A DNA stretch of 64,000 nt from SURF-28 sp034521465. Its GTDB lineage: Bacteria; Bacteroidota; Ignavibacteria; Ignavibacteriales; Melioribacteraceae. The position numbers and the translations under genes are program-made. The DNA is taken from positions 124,001 to 188,000 of the forward strand of contig JAXHMN010000010.1 in assembly GCA_034521465.1 (NCBI GenBank), given 5' to 3'. Below are positions 1 to 10,042 of this stretch, piece after piece (the stretch's first letter is position 1; each line of letters begins with the position of its first letter). The notes under the pieces are model-generated. The model ran no database searches and was not told the DNA's origin. It was given only the letters and a program-made list of their open reading frames with translations.

Positions 1-608
1 GTTGCAATAATACCGCCGCCAACCAACAAGACAACCTGAATTATATCCGTCCAAGCTACGGCAGACAATCCTCCGTAAAGAGAATAAGCGGCAGCAATTA
101 CCGCAAGTAAAATAATAAACGGAATTATCATCGAACCGTCACCAACTCCCATAATTGTATCGAGCGCTTTAGCCCCAAGAAAAATAACGGAAGTGAGATT
201 AACGAAGATGAATAGGAATATCCAAAAGATCGCTAGGATGGTTTTAAGATTTTTATTGTATCGCTTTTCGATATACTCCGGTATTGTGTAAATCTTTTTC
301 TCAATGAAGATTGGGAGAAAATATTTACCGACAATTATTAAAGTGATGGCTGCCATCCATTCGTATGAGGCTATTGCGAGACCGACTGCAAACCCTGAAC
401 CGGACATACCGATGATCTGCTCAGCAGAAATATTTGCGGCAATAAGTGAAGCGCCGATTGCCCACCAAGTAAGCTTATTGCCTGCTAAGAAATAATCGTT
501 TGAATTTTTCTCATGCCCCTTCTTATCTCGCGAGACATACAATCCGAGCGAAACGATTCCAATTATGTAAACAGCAAATATGACATAGTCTGTAGTTGTG
601 AAATTCAT
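1..608 (-). CDS. Sodium:solute symporter (SSS family), N-terminal part
   Basis: This is the first 202 residues of a sodium/sugar-type symporter. The gene runs off the left edge, so the C-terminus is not visible. The start is the ATG at 608. The N-terminus has a membrane helix (about residues 5-25), then the family motif NDYFLAGNKLTWW, then a second helix with IGASLIAANISAEQ, which is typical of SGLT-like members. More hydrophobic segments follow. It lies 48 bp downstream of the glucan phosphorylase gene on the same strand and looks like the distal gene of the glucan operon, so uptake of a released sugar (glucose or a short oligosaccharide) is inferred. The substrate cannot be read from the sequence. 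A second SSS symporter lies at 23764-25314. Confidence 0.85.
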   Translation of the reverse strand, partial: MNFTTTDYVIFAVYIIGIVSLGLYVSRDKKGHEKNSNDYFLAGNKLTWWAIGASLIAANISAEQIIGMSGSGFAVGLAIASYEWMAAITLIIVGKYFLPIFIEKKIYTIPEYIEKRYNKNLKTILAIFWIFLFIFVNLTSVIFLGAKALDTIMGVGDGSMIIPFIILLAVIAAAYSLYGGLSAVAWTDIIQVVLLVGGGIIA

Positions 609-656
609 ACTATACCTATAGGTTAAATTGTTTTGATAAATAATCTACTGTTTATT

Positions 657-3600
657 TTACTTTACGTAAACTTCAATTTTGTCAATAATTCCTTCTCTTC
701 GAAACAGCGATTGACTTTCTTCCAAGTTTAATTCGAGTGAATTCAATTGAACCATTGTATCTTCTTTATAAACACATACTTTGCTTTCATCAGATTTTAG
801 GTAGATAACAGGTATTTGGCAATATGTAAATGCTAATGAGTTTTTCGGCAGTTGAATACTTGGCTTTCTCCCCGTTTGTATCGAAATACTCTAAAGTTTT
901 TTCTTCGGTTAAAAACTCATCTCTATTCAGCAAGCTTGTATTAAAAATTATTTTACCGCTCTTAACTGTGAATACCCAGTTCTCTAATTCTCGAAATGAA
1001 ATCTTCTTTAACCTGCCCGGTCATTCCGGGCTGCTGGACACCAGCAAAACTCGGCGTATGTGAATATGGATCAGTTGGGAATGCACCATATTTTTCCGGG
1101 GATTTATGAACGCCTATTCCTTCCTTAATTTCATAATAATAATTTTTCAATTTTTTCAGTTCATCTTAGCGTTTGCACCGTTATCAATTGCTTGATAATA
1201 AGTCTCTTGTACCGCAAGCACCTAGCTTTGAAACCATATGCCAATATATTGATCCTAATCCCTCATACTTAAAGAATGTACCTGATCTGCCGGTAAAATA
1301 TTTGTGGTTAAAGACAGATTCGTAAATTTGTAATGCTTTATTAATATCTTCATCGGTGATTTGATTGGTGCTGTCTTGTCGTACTTTTTCTAATCTTGAC
1401 TTTAAAACATTCGCATTGCGAATCTCACCATTAAAATGATAGTTTCCTTGTTCATCCTTTAAAACAATATCTCTGTTATCTTCGTCAATAAATTTCTTAA
1501 ATATCTGCGACGCATTAAATTCTTCGCCCGGTATAATATTCTTTTCAATGAAATGCGGCAGTTCCCTATTCGGATAAAGTATATAACTGTTTTGATCTTC
1601 CCGGTACAACGCACTACTTCTCAAAGATTCAAGAAGTTTTAGTGCATCCGGTGTTTTCAAGTAACCGGAACTTAATACCGCTACTTGCCCTTCCAGCATT
1701 TCGTAAAGATTAATTATACTTAACTTGTTGTCTTGCAGAGACATTAAATTATAAGAATGGTATAAATCATCTTCACGTTTATTCTCTTCAATTGTCTTAT
1801 CAAGATATTTTTGGGTTGTATTTAAGAAATCAATAATCGCACTAATTTCAATATTATCTTTCTCCTCGGAGAATCCATTCTCATAAATTTTTGTTTTAAA
1901 TTTCGAGCCGGCGATACCTAATCCGTCAAGTATCGATTTTCTATCTTCGTCGGTTATTCCGGATTCGAGATTTTTTTCATTAACAGTTAATTGTTCGCTA
2001 ATATTATCGAAAAATACTTTTACCTCTTGGGAGATCTGTGCTTTATTATCTTTTTGACTCGAGAATAAATCAACAAGAAAACTTACATACCTTCTTAAAT
2101 AATAAAGCGTTACCATTGAGATACCGTAGCCGACTAAAGCGTTATTTGCATCGTTCCACTCGGGACGTTGAGTATTCATCCAAATACCGCCGCCCGGAAT
2201 GAAGTTGCTTAGTTTTGCAAGAAGAGGTGAAAGTAATTTCTCTACCAAATTAACTTGATATAAATTTCCATCTTTACTTGTGATGAAGCGGGCATCCGAA
2301 CCGATTACTTTTTCTTCAGCTTCTATTTTTTTATTGAGCTCATGATCAAAGTCCACAGTGTTATGAGGATCGCGCAGCAGTTCTTCATATTTTTTAATTC
2401 TGTATGGAACATTGACGTATGCAAAAATATCTTGGTTTATAAGCTCGCCTAATTTTTTTGAATCATGATTGTAAGAGATTTCTAATAACTTGAGAAGATA
2501 AACTATTTGATGATCGCCCCAATAACCGATGTTTGCCCACGGTTGATCTGGTTCCGGCGCTTCCCAGTCGAATCCATCTTTTGTAACTCTGTAGGGATTG
2601 TAACCATCTGCGGTTGACCCATTCAAGAATTTGGTTATCATCGATTCAATATAACCTGGGAAAGATTCGGCAAGCGCTTCCCAATTCTGGAAGATATCGC
2701 GCCAGTTTCCCTGATAGTTGAGAAGCTTATTATTTTTATCATCTTTGATATCAATTGAAAAACGATTCCAAGGTCGGCTCGGATCGCCGTGTCTGCGGCT
2801 GAAACTTAAAGGCAAATATTCGTAAGCAAGTTTAGATCAACTCATTATCATTTAACTTCACTTACTTGCTGCACTAATTCAGAGTATTCAATTTCATTGT
2901 CTAGCTCGTTCAAGAATTTTTCATTCTTTTCAAAAACACGGCTGTTGGAAGATTGCACAAACTGAAGAAAATCTTTTTTATCGATTGTATATGAATCGAG
3001 GAAAATTCCCCCTCTCATAACATTGAAAAGAGTATTCGCGAAGTGTCTGGAGGTTCCTAATTTATCTTGAGTTAACTGAAGTCCGTCTGCTTTAGCAACG
3101 ATCTTTTTTAACTCCTCAGTACCGGCAGAAATATCGGTAATTATCTTTTTTGTTAATCCATCATTATTTTTAATGTGGTAAATCAATTCTGTCAAATCGG
3201 AAGAATCTTGATTTATCTCGGCAATGATATACCACTCTTCACTCTTATCCGGTTTAAGTGAGAGGTTGCCATTAATAAAGTAAGCACCTCTTCTGCCTTT
3301 CACATCATGTTCGGTTTCAACTGTTTTACCATTTCTAAAATCATTGAGTTGAGTTGAAGAGAGAAGATATTTTTTTGGTTTAATACCGGTTGACCAAACT
3401 GTTGTCGCTTTTAAGGATTCACTCGGTTCCGCTTTATCGGATGGAATTGAACTTAATGAGAATACTCCAATCCCAACTTCTTTTATTAGCTCATTTTTCT
3501 TATAACCATCGGCAAGAGTGCTGAATGCATTCTGAAACTGTTGGTCAATTCCGTATGGAAGAATATTCTGAATGCCGTCCAAATATTCAATTTCTATTTC

Positions 3601-4114
3601 AGTCTCATTATTGTTGATTAATTTTGATCGTTTTACAATTCCGTATTTTTCGCTAGTAAGCCAACTGTACTGAAAAGTTAATTTTAGAGTCATGATTAAT
3701 TTCTTCAAATAAAATTTTGTTCCCGGGTATATTTTTGAAAAGATTTCTACTAATGTTATAAATATTGCGGTAGTAATTTGAAAACGGTTCCCAAAAATAA
3801 GTTTTACCATTCAACTCAATTCGCAGTAAAGTTTTGCTGCCGGTTTTTTCCGAGGAATCATGAATTATGTCATCAGTATAATAAGGAAATAGTGCATTGT
3901 CAGGATTTTTCCTTCCGGCTGTTAATCCGCCGGTACTTGAAACAAACATCCAAAAATCAGATCCGCTAACTATACTCATAAAAAACGGATCCATCTGATC
4001 GTAGTTGGATATTTTATAGTATGACTCGTTTTCTAACTCAACGTAATCGCCAGAGACATTTCCATTATTATTAAGAATCTTACTTTCACCTATAAACATC
4101 GATTTATTTGACAT
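657..4114 (-). CDS. Beta-glucan phosphorylase, GH94/GH149/GH161 type (frame-broken)
   Basis: This is a phosphorylase of about 1,150 residues that cleaves beta-glucan oligosaccharides with phosphate to give glucose 1-phosphate. The reading frame changes near 3650-3800, 2815-2850, 1150-1185 and 965, but homology continues through all pieces. The third piece carries YLPLSFSRRHGDPSRPWNRF, NWRDIFQNWEAL, ADGYNPYRVT, IGYWGDHQIVYLLKL and WMNTQRPEWNDANNALVGYG. The WND part matches the site of the catalytic Asp in GH94-like enzymes. The C-terminal part has QQPGMTGQVKEDF and later LAFTYCQIPVIYL. Length and motifs fit GH149 or GH161 (beta-1,3-glucan phosphorylases) better than the shorter GH94 cellobiose phosphorylases, but the family is not certain. 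The N-terminus (MSNKSMFIG) has no signal peptide, so it should act in the cytoplasm. Its neighbours are GH17 upstream and a symporter downstream. Confidence 0.78.
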
Positions 4115-4154
4115 TACAGAAATTCACCTTTTCAAAATCTTTTAAGAATATTTT

Positions 4155-5224
4155 TTACTTAACTAAATCAGGATATAATTCATGCATAACAAGTTTCGGA
4201 GTCCGGTCTTCGAAAAATAAACCCCAGTGTTTCTCTGCTCCTAAGGGATTGTTCGGATCACCTTTCCATGGTTCATCGAATGCTTCAAAGAAAAATATTG
4301 TGTAATTATTTTCTTTACCCCAGTTCATAATTTCGTTAAAGTAACGAACTTGCTTTTCTTCGCTCGCTCTTTCACCAAACTCGGATGCAGTGGTTGCCCA
4401 TCCTGCTTCACTGATTACAATACTGTGACCCGGAAGAGAATCTTTTACTGCTTGTATGTTTGCAATGGAGTATGCCAATGCTGTATCGATATCCTGTCCT
4501 TCCCAAATCGGATAGATATGAACCGCAAGGAAATCAACAGCTTCAGCAAGCTCTTTACCTTCCGTCGCCCACCAGTAGAAATTATCCGCCACGGTAACCG
4601 GTTGTTTCACTTTTTCTTTTACCATTTTCACATAATTGATCATAGTATCTACTTCTACCATGTGATCATTCCAATCGACAAGCGCTTCGTTTCCGACATT
4701 AACCGCGACAATCATTTCCGGATATTTATTAGCAAGTTCGATGCCTTGTTCTATTTCGGCGAGATTCATTTTCTTATTTTCTTGAAGCTCTTCGTCAGGA
4801 ATCGGTTCGTTTAACCACGGACAACCTTCATGATTACTTATCTCAGCTCTCAACCAAATTCCCAGCATAACTTTTATGTCTATTTCATTCTCTTCGATAA
4901 CACGGAGAACCATTTGTGAATTTTCTCCCGAGTCATATAATCGAATGAGCGGGAAATTGTTATCTCGTGCAAGGATTGTCAAATCCTCAAATATTCTTCG
5001 TAAGACGGGTTAACTGCACCATCGCCGCGATCGGGATGCTGACCTTCTCTAAATCCGGAATATGCCACCGCTTGCACGACACCTTCTAAAAGATCATTGG
5101 GACTTTGCTTGATCGATGAATTGTGATTCTCTTCTTCCTTATTATTCGTGCAGGCGAATAAAATAGAAACTATAAATAAAATAATAAGAAAAATACTATT
5201 CTTGTTCGTTAACCTTGGCTTCAT
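4155..5224 (-). CDS. GH17-like beta-1,3-glucanase lipoprotein, copy 1 (one frameshift)
   Basis: This is a lipoprotein of about 355 residues related to GH17 glucan endo-1,3-beta-glucosidases. The N-terminus (MKPRLTNKNSIFL) leads to a lipobox ending FAC, so lipid anchoring is expected. The frame breaks near 4979. One extra T in the run ATTT would join EEYLRI to TILARDNNFPLIRLYD, exactly where the paralogue at 7673-8680 is continuous. Catalytic candidates are the Glu in VNVGNE (acid/base) and the Glu in ISEAGW (nucleophile). The block AFDEPWKG...HWGLF near the C-terminus is shared with the paralogue. It lies 32 bp after a GH3 gene and 40 bp before the phosphorylase gene. Likely role: release of short beta-1,3-glucan units at the membrane or cell surface. 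Confidence 0.85.
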
Positions 5225-5256
5225 GTTTTACCACATCTCAGAAAGTTAAAGTATAA

Positions 5257-7612
5257 TTAAGGAGTAAATGTAAACTCGCTGCACTTTTCAACAAATTCAC
5301 TAATTTGTTCAGCGTTAACTTCTCCTCCTGATATATAGGGAAATTTTATCATCGGGTGATCAATTAGAAAATCATTAAACTCGGCTTCATCCATTGTCTT
5401 CCCTTCAGGTGTAAATGCCTTGATCCAATTAGGGACCAATTCTTTTAGTAGTTCACGTGCTTCGGGATGATCCCAATATTCTCTAAAAAAGTTATATTCA
5501 TCATAAGCCAAAGGGACTTTTTGAGTTGAGTTCAGTTCGATAGTTTCTTCAAGTTTGATATCACGTGAAGATGAACCGACTAAGATTTTAAAATCTCCGC
5601 TTTCGGCAATCCACATTTCCCTTATTGAATCATAATAGGAAAAATCTCTCGAATCCAATTCAAATGTCACGGTTTTTTCTTCACCAGGCGCCAATTCTAT
5701 TTTTTGAAATTCTTTCAGTTCCTTTTCCGGTCTGATGAGTCTGCTTTCCGGATCACTTACATAAAGTTGTACGACTTCTTTCCCTTTTAAATCACCGGTG
5801 TTCTTTATCTTCACAGAGACAGTTAGTATATCTTTATCGGTGATTGATGAGGAAGAAATATTTATATCGCTATAGTCAAACGTGGTATAAGATAAACCGT
5901 AGCCAAACGGGAAAAGCGGTTTGATATTTTTATAATCATAATACCGGTAGCCGACAAACATACGTTCGCCGTATAACACATCACCCTCTTCACCGGGGAA
6001 ATTAAAGAATGCAGGAGTATCTTCTAATCTTACAGGAAATGTTTCGGCTAATTTACCGGAAGGATTAACTTTTCCGAACAGTGCATCAACCGTTCCGCCT
6101 GCACCGGCTTGTCCACCCAACCATGATTCAACTATTCCGTTAACTTCGTTTACCCACGGCATTGCAACGGCACTACCGTTGGTTAATATCACTGCGGTAT
6201 TATTCTGAACTTTAGCTACTTCACTGATAAGTTTATTGTGTGATGCGGGCATATCAATATGTTTACGATCAATCCCTTCCGATTCGTAGTGAAGCGGAAG
6301 CCCGGCAAAGATCAATGCAATATCGGAATTTCCAGCAAGTGATTTTGCTTGATCGATCAATGAAAAATCACCGTCATCTTTTAAATAGTATCCTTGCGCA
6401 TATTCGATTTTATAGTTGTCACCGTATTCCTTCTTTAAGAATATCTAGAATGTTATCGAGTTTAGTAGGTTTGACTTCCGAACTACCGTTGCCTTGAAAA
6501 CGAGGATTTGCAGCAAACTCACCAATCACAGCAATCTTTTTATATTTTTTCTCGGTAACCGGTAATATGTTATTGTCATTTTTTAATAATGTTATTGATT
6601 CCGCTGCCACTTTTCTTGCAAACTCATGATCCTTGTCAACGTTAAGTTCAACACCATCTTTCTCTAATGCTTTTCCTCTTAAGACAACGGTTAAAATTTC
6701 TCTTACAATTTCATCAAGTACCTTCTCATCGAGCTCGCCGTTTCTAACAGCTTCAACAATCAGCTTATCGTTATACTTGGCTACACCCGGCATTTCAATA
6801 TTCATACCTGATTTAATGCCTTCAACTCTATCAACAACTGCAAACCAATCGGATATAACGATACCCTCAAATCCCCATTCTTTTTTAAGAGTTTCATTTA
6901 ACAAGTAATTTGATTGTGTACCATAAGTTCCTTGTACTCGATTGTAACACGCCATAACAGTCCAGGGTTGTGCTTTCTTTACTGCTATTTCAAACGGTCT
7001 TAGATAAATTTCATGCAGTGTTCGAGTATCAACATCCGAGTTTATGTGCATCCGTCTTGTTTCGACATTGTTAGCGACGTAATGTTTAAGAGATGTACCG
7101 ACACCTTGACTTTGAACACCGTTGATAAAAGCGGCGGCTAATTCACCGGCTAAAATCGGGTCTTCAGAGAAGTACTCAAAGTTTCTTCCACCCAAAACCG
7201 ATCGTTTTATATTTGCTCCCGGTCCTAAAAGTACATTCACATCAAGAGCTTGACACTCTTCGCCAATCGTCTCGCCAACTTTGTGTATTAAATCAAGATC
7301 CCAAGTCGCGGCCAAAGCTGATGCGGTCGGGAAGCAAGTTGCGGGAAGTTGATCTCCGTAACCGGGTTTATTTGTTTCAGGTGCTCTTCGGATTCCGTGC
7401 GGACCATCGGCTAACCATAGCCAAGGGATATCCAATCTTTCAATTGGCTGTGTGCTCCAATCATCGCGACCGGAACAGAGAGATGCTTTTTCTTCGAGAG
7501 TGAGTTGAGATATAAGAGTCGATATTTTTTCGTCGAGTTCTGCAGTTTTAAATTCTTGAGCATTCATGTTTAATACCATAATTAGTCCAGCCACCAAAAT
7601 TTTTCTAAACAT
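5257..7612 (-). CDS. GH3 beta-glucosidase, copy 1 (one frameshift)
   Basis: This is an exported GH3 beta-glucosidase of about 785 residues. It has a short signal peptide (MFRKILVAGLIMVLNMNAQ), the (beta/alpha)8 domain with KHY near residue 177 and the nucleophile Asp255 in VISDW, then the second alpha/beta domain, and a fibronectin type III-like C-terminal domain. A single-base frame change near 6420 splits it. Reading on in the next frame gives KEYGDNYKIEYAQGY and then the second domain with FPFGYGLSYTTFDYS. It ends with an extra segment of about 90 residues, seen in some GH3 enzymes. It lies 60 bp after GH17 copy 2 and 32 bp before GH17 copy 1. Expected role: cleavage of glucose from the non-reducing end of beta-glucan oligosaccharides. 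Confidence 0.88.
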
Positions 7613-7672
7613 AGTAGTTCCTAAAATTAGTAGTTAGGTGATAGATTTATTTTCGTAAAAAGGGTTATGAAC

Positions 7673-8680
7673 TTATTTATAGCTAGGCGATGTAGAAGTA
7701 TCCGATTTTAGTTCCGGATACAATGTTTCCATCACTAACTTTGCCTTTCTTGCTTCGGAGAATAAGCCCCAATGACCTTCGGTACCTGTACCCTTCCATG
7801 GTTCATCGAATGCGGAAAAAGTAAAGACTATTATTTTATTCTCTTCCGACCATTCCATCAGGTCATAAAAATATTCTTTTTGCTTTACTTCGTCTCCGGC
7901 TTTCGGAACATGCTTATCGCCTTCGGTGTAACTTGCCCAGCCGGCTTCTGTTATGATTATCTTTTTGTCGGGGATAACTGTTTTAAGACTATCGTAAGTA
8001 GATTTGGTAACTTCCATTGCACGGTCAATATCAACACGACCCCAAATCGGGTAAATGTGCGCCGCAATAAAATCAACGGCGTCAATTACTTTTTGACTCT
8101 CTTCAAGATTCGCCCAGTAATCCCAAGTATCGGCGGTAGTCACCGGAACATCTACTTTCGCTTTAACTTCATTTATATATTGAATTATTTTTTCCTGCGG
8201 CACTTTATGATCCGACCAATGTACTTGCGATTCGTTACCGACGTTTACACCGATAACAATGTCATCATACTTATTTGCTAACTCTATACCAAGCTGTACT
8301 TGTTTTTGGTTATCTTCAATATATTCAGGTTCACCATCAAGCCATATACCTAATAGAACTTTTAGGTCGATATTTTCTTTTCTTATAATTTCCAATACAT
8401 CTATTGCGTGCTGATCCGCTCCGTAAGTCCTAATTATTTCCCAATTCTTTTCAAGAATTTTTAGATCTTCTAAAACTTCTTCCTTTGAAGGGAAAACGTG
8501 GATTCTTGGGTCCTGCCCATCTCTGTAACCTGAATACGCAATAGCCCAACCGGGCCATTCATCACTTAGTAAATTAATACTATCATCAGCCGCTTTGGGT
8601 TCGCTTTCATCGCTGGCACAACTCGGCAGAAAAATCAAAACCGATATTAAAAATAATACACTTAACAGATTACGTTTCAT
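7673..8680 (-). CDS. GH17-like beta-1,3-glucanase lipoprotein, copy 2
   Basis: This is an intact lipoprotein of 335 residues related to GH17 glucanases. The ATG at 8680 is preferred over the in-frame ATG at 8701, because AGGAG sits about 8 bases upstream and MKRNLLSVLF starts a proper lipoprotein signal with the lipobox Cys at residue 21 (FLPSC). The predicted acid/base is Glu150 (NVGNE) and the nucleophile Glu245 (ITEAGW). Other family blocks are AYSGYRDGQDPR, AAHIYPIW and FDEPWKG...HWGLF. The start overlaps the end of the MFS gene by about 11 bases, which indicates translational coupling. It is a paralogue of the gene at 4155-5224. GH17 proteins hydrolyse or transglycosylate beta-1,3-glucans; which of the two applies here is not visible. 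Confidence 0.88.
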   Translation of the reverse strand: MKRNLLSVLFLISVLIFLPSCASDESEPKAADDSINLLSDEWPGWAIAYSGYRDGQDPRIHVFPSKEEVLEDLKILEKNWEIIRTYGADQHAIDVLEIIRKENIDLKVLLGIWLDGEPEYIEDNQKQVQLGIELANKYDDIVIGVNVGNESQVHWSDHKVPQEKIIQYINEVKAKVDVPVTTADTWDYWANLEESQKVIDAVDFIAAHIYPIWGRVDIDRAMEVTKSTYDSLKTVIPDKKIIITEAGWASYTEGDKHVPKAGDEVKQKEYFYDLMEWSEENKIIVFTFSAFDEPWKGTGTEGHWGLFSEARKAKLVMETLYPELKSDTSTSPSYK

Positions 8681-10019
8681 ACTCTTTTCTCCTGTTAGCA
8701 AGTTCGATCTGTATTTCTTCCATAAATGATTCTGAAAGCTTATAGAAAAATAGAAGTCCGGCGGAAAGGATCATTAAAATTCCGGGAATAATACTCAACA
8801 TAAGTTTTATACCAAAAATAGCTTCGGGCGTTTGAGTTGTATTCGGGACATAATGGAATAATGTCAAAAGCCATCCGGTTATAGCACCCCCGATACCCCA
8901 ACCAAATTTTTGACCGAAGGTAGCAGCCGAAAACACAATGCCGGTTGCTCTTCTTTTGAATCTCCATTCTGAATAATCAGCGGTGTCTGCATACATTGCC
9001 CAAAGTATCGGAACCCCGGGACCGTTAAAGAAACCAACTAATGCAGAAATTATATAAACAATTATATACTGATCCGGTGAAGGCAGGAATAATGTAATTA
9101 CTGCTAGACCGGATAACACGTTACTGGCAATGTATGTGTTACGTTTACCGAACTTTTTCGTCAATGGTTTGGAAAGCGGAATACCAATTATAAGTCCTAT
9201 CGTTCCCAAAACTGCGAACATTGAGAAAAGACCTTCATCACCGACATAGTACTTGAAGTAGTAAAGACCGACCGCTATTCTGAGTGATAAAAAGATGAAG
9301 GTAACCAATCCCATTAAGAATAGGATCATCCATGGTCTATTTTGCAATAAATCCTTTAGATCTTCCTTCAGTGGAGTAGATTGAGTTTTACGCGGTTCAA
9401 TTCTTTCATTAGTATTATAAAATGTAACGTAGAACATAACAATAGCAATAACTGCAAAAAGAGCCATTGTTAACTGATACCCAAGCGCCTTATCACCTCC
9501 TCCGAAGTATGCAATGAGAGGCAACGTTGCGGCTTGAACCATTATGGCTGCACTTTGACCGAATACAAACCGGTATGAGTTTAAACTCGTTCGTTCAACC
9601 GAATCAGAAGTCATTACGCCGGATAATGCTCCGTATGGAATATTGTTGGCAGTATAGACCATCATCATGAGAATATATGTAGCATATGCATAAATTATTT
9701 TACCGCTTACGCTAAAGTCAGGTGTAGTAAACATAAGCACGGCTAAAACACCAAAGGGAATTGCAGTCCATTTAATCCATGGTCTAAAACGACCATGTTT
9801 TGATTTGGTTCTATCAGCAATTGCCCCCATCAAAGGATCGTTGATAGCATCCCAAATTCTTGCAATTAAAAAGAGCGTTCCGACCGCCGCAGCAGGGATA
9901 CCGTAAATATCCGTGTAATAGAACATCAAAAAAATCATGACAGTCTGGAATACTATATTGGCTGCAAAATCCCCCAGCCCGTAACCAACTTTTTCCTTAA
10001 TCGATAAGACTTTTTCCAT
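8670..10019 (-). CDS. MFS sugar:cation symporter (GPH/MelB-like)
   Basis: This is an intact inner-membrane transporter of 449 residues with about 12 hydrophobic segments. It belongs to the glycoside-pentoside-hexuronide:cation symporter group, shown by VGYGLGDFAANIVFQ at the N-terminus, FLIARIWDAINDPLMGAIADRTKSK (a MelB-type cation-site region) and YGALSGVMTSD. Members carry disaccharides and glycosides with Na+ or H+. Its place between GH3 copy 2 and GH17 copy 2 points to uptake of gluco-oligosaccharides such as laminaribiose, but this is inferred from neighbours. An AAGG ribosome-binding site lies about 8 bases before the ATG. The gap to the upstream GH3 gene is 23 bp, and the end overlaps the downstream GH17 start. 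Confidence 0.9.
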   Translation of the reverse strand: MEKVLSIKEKVGYGLGDFAANIVFQTVMIFLMFYYTDIYGIPAAAVGTLFLIARIWDAINDPLMGAIADRTKSKHGRFRPWIKWTAIPFGVLAVLMFTTPDFSVSGKIIYAYATYILMMMVYTANNIPYGALSGVMTSDSVERTSLNSYRFVFGQSAAIMVQAATLPLIAYFGGGDKALGYQLTMALFAVIAIVMFYVTFYNTNERIEPRKTQSTPLKEDLKDLLQNRPWMILFLMGLVTFIFLSLRIAVGLYYFKYYVGDEGLFSMFAVLGTIGLIIGIPLSKPLTKKFGKRNTYIASNVLSGLAVITLFLPSPDQYIIVYIISALVGFFNGPGVPILWAMYADTADYSEWRFKRRATGIVFSAATFGQKFGWGIGGAITGWLLTLFHYVPNTTQTPEAIFGIKLMLSIIPGILMILSAGLLFFYKLSESFMEEIQIELANRRKEYET

Positions 10020-10042
10020 AATGGTACCTTAGTAGAAAATTG

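Noticed and set aside
609..656. Half of the TTATCA-N3-TGATAA repeat (TTTTGATAA) ahead of the left-edge symporter
   Set aside because: The other half-site does not match and no -24/-12 element follows, so it is probably chance in AT-rich DNA.
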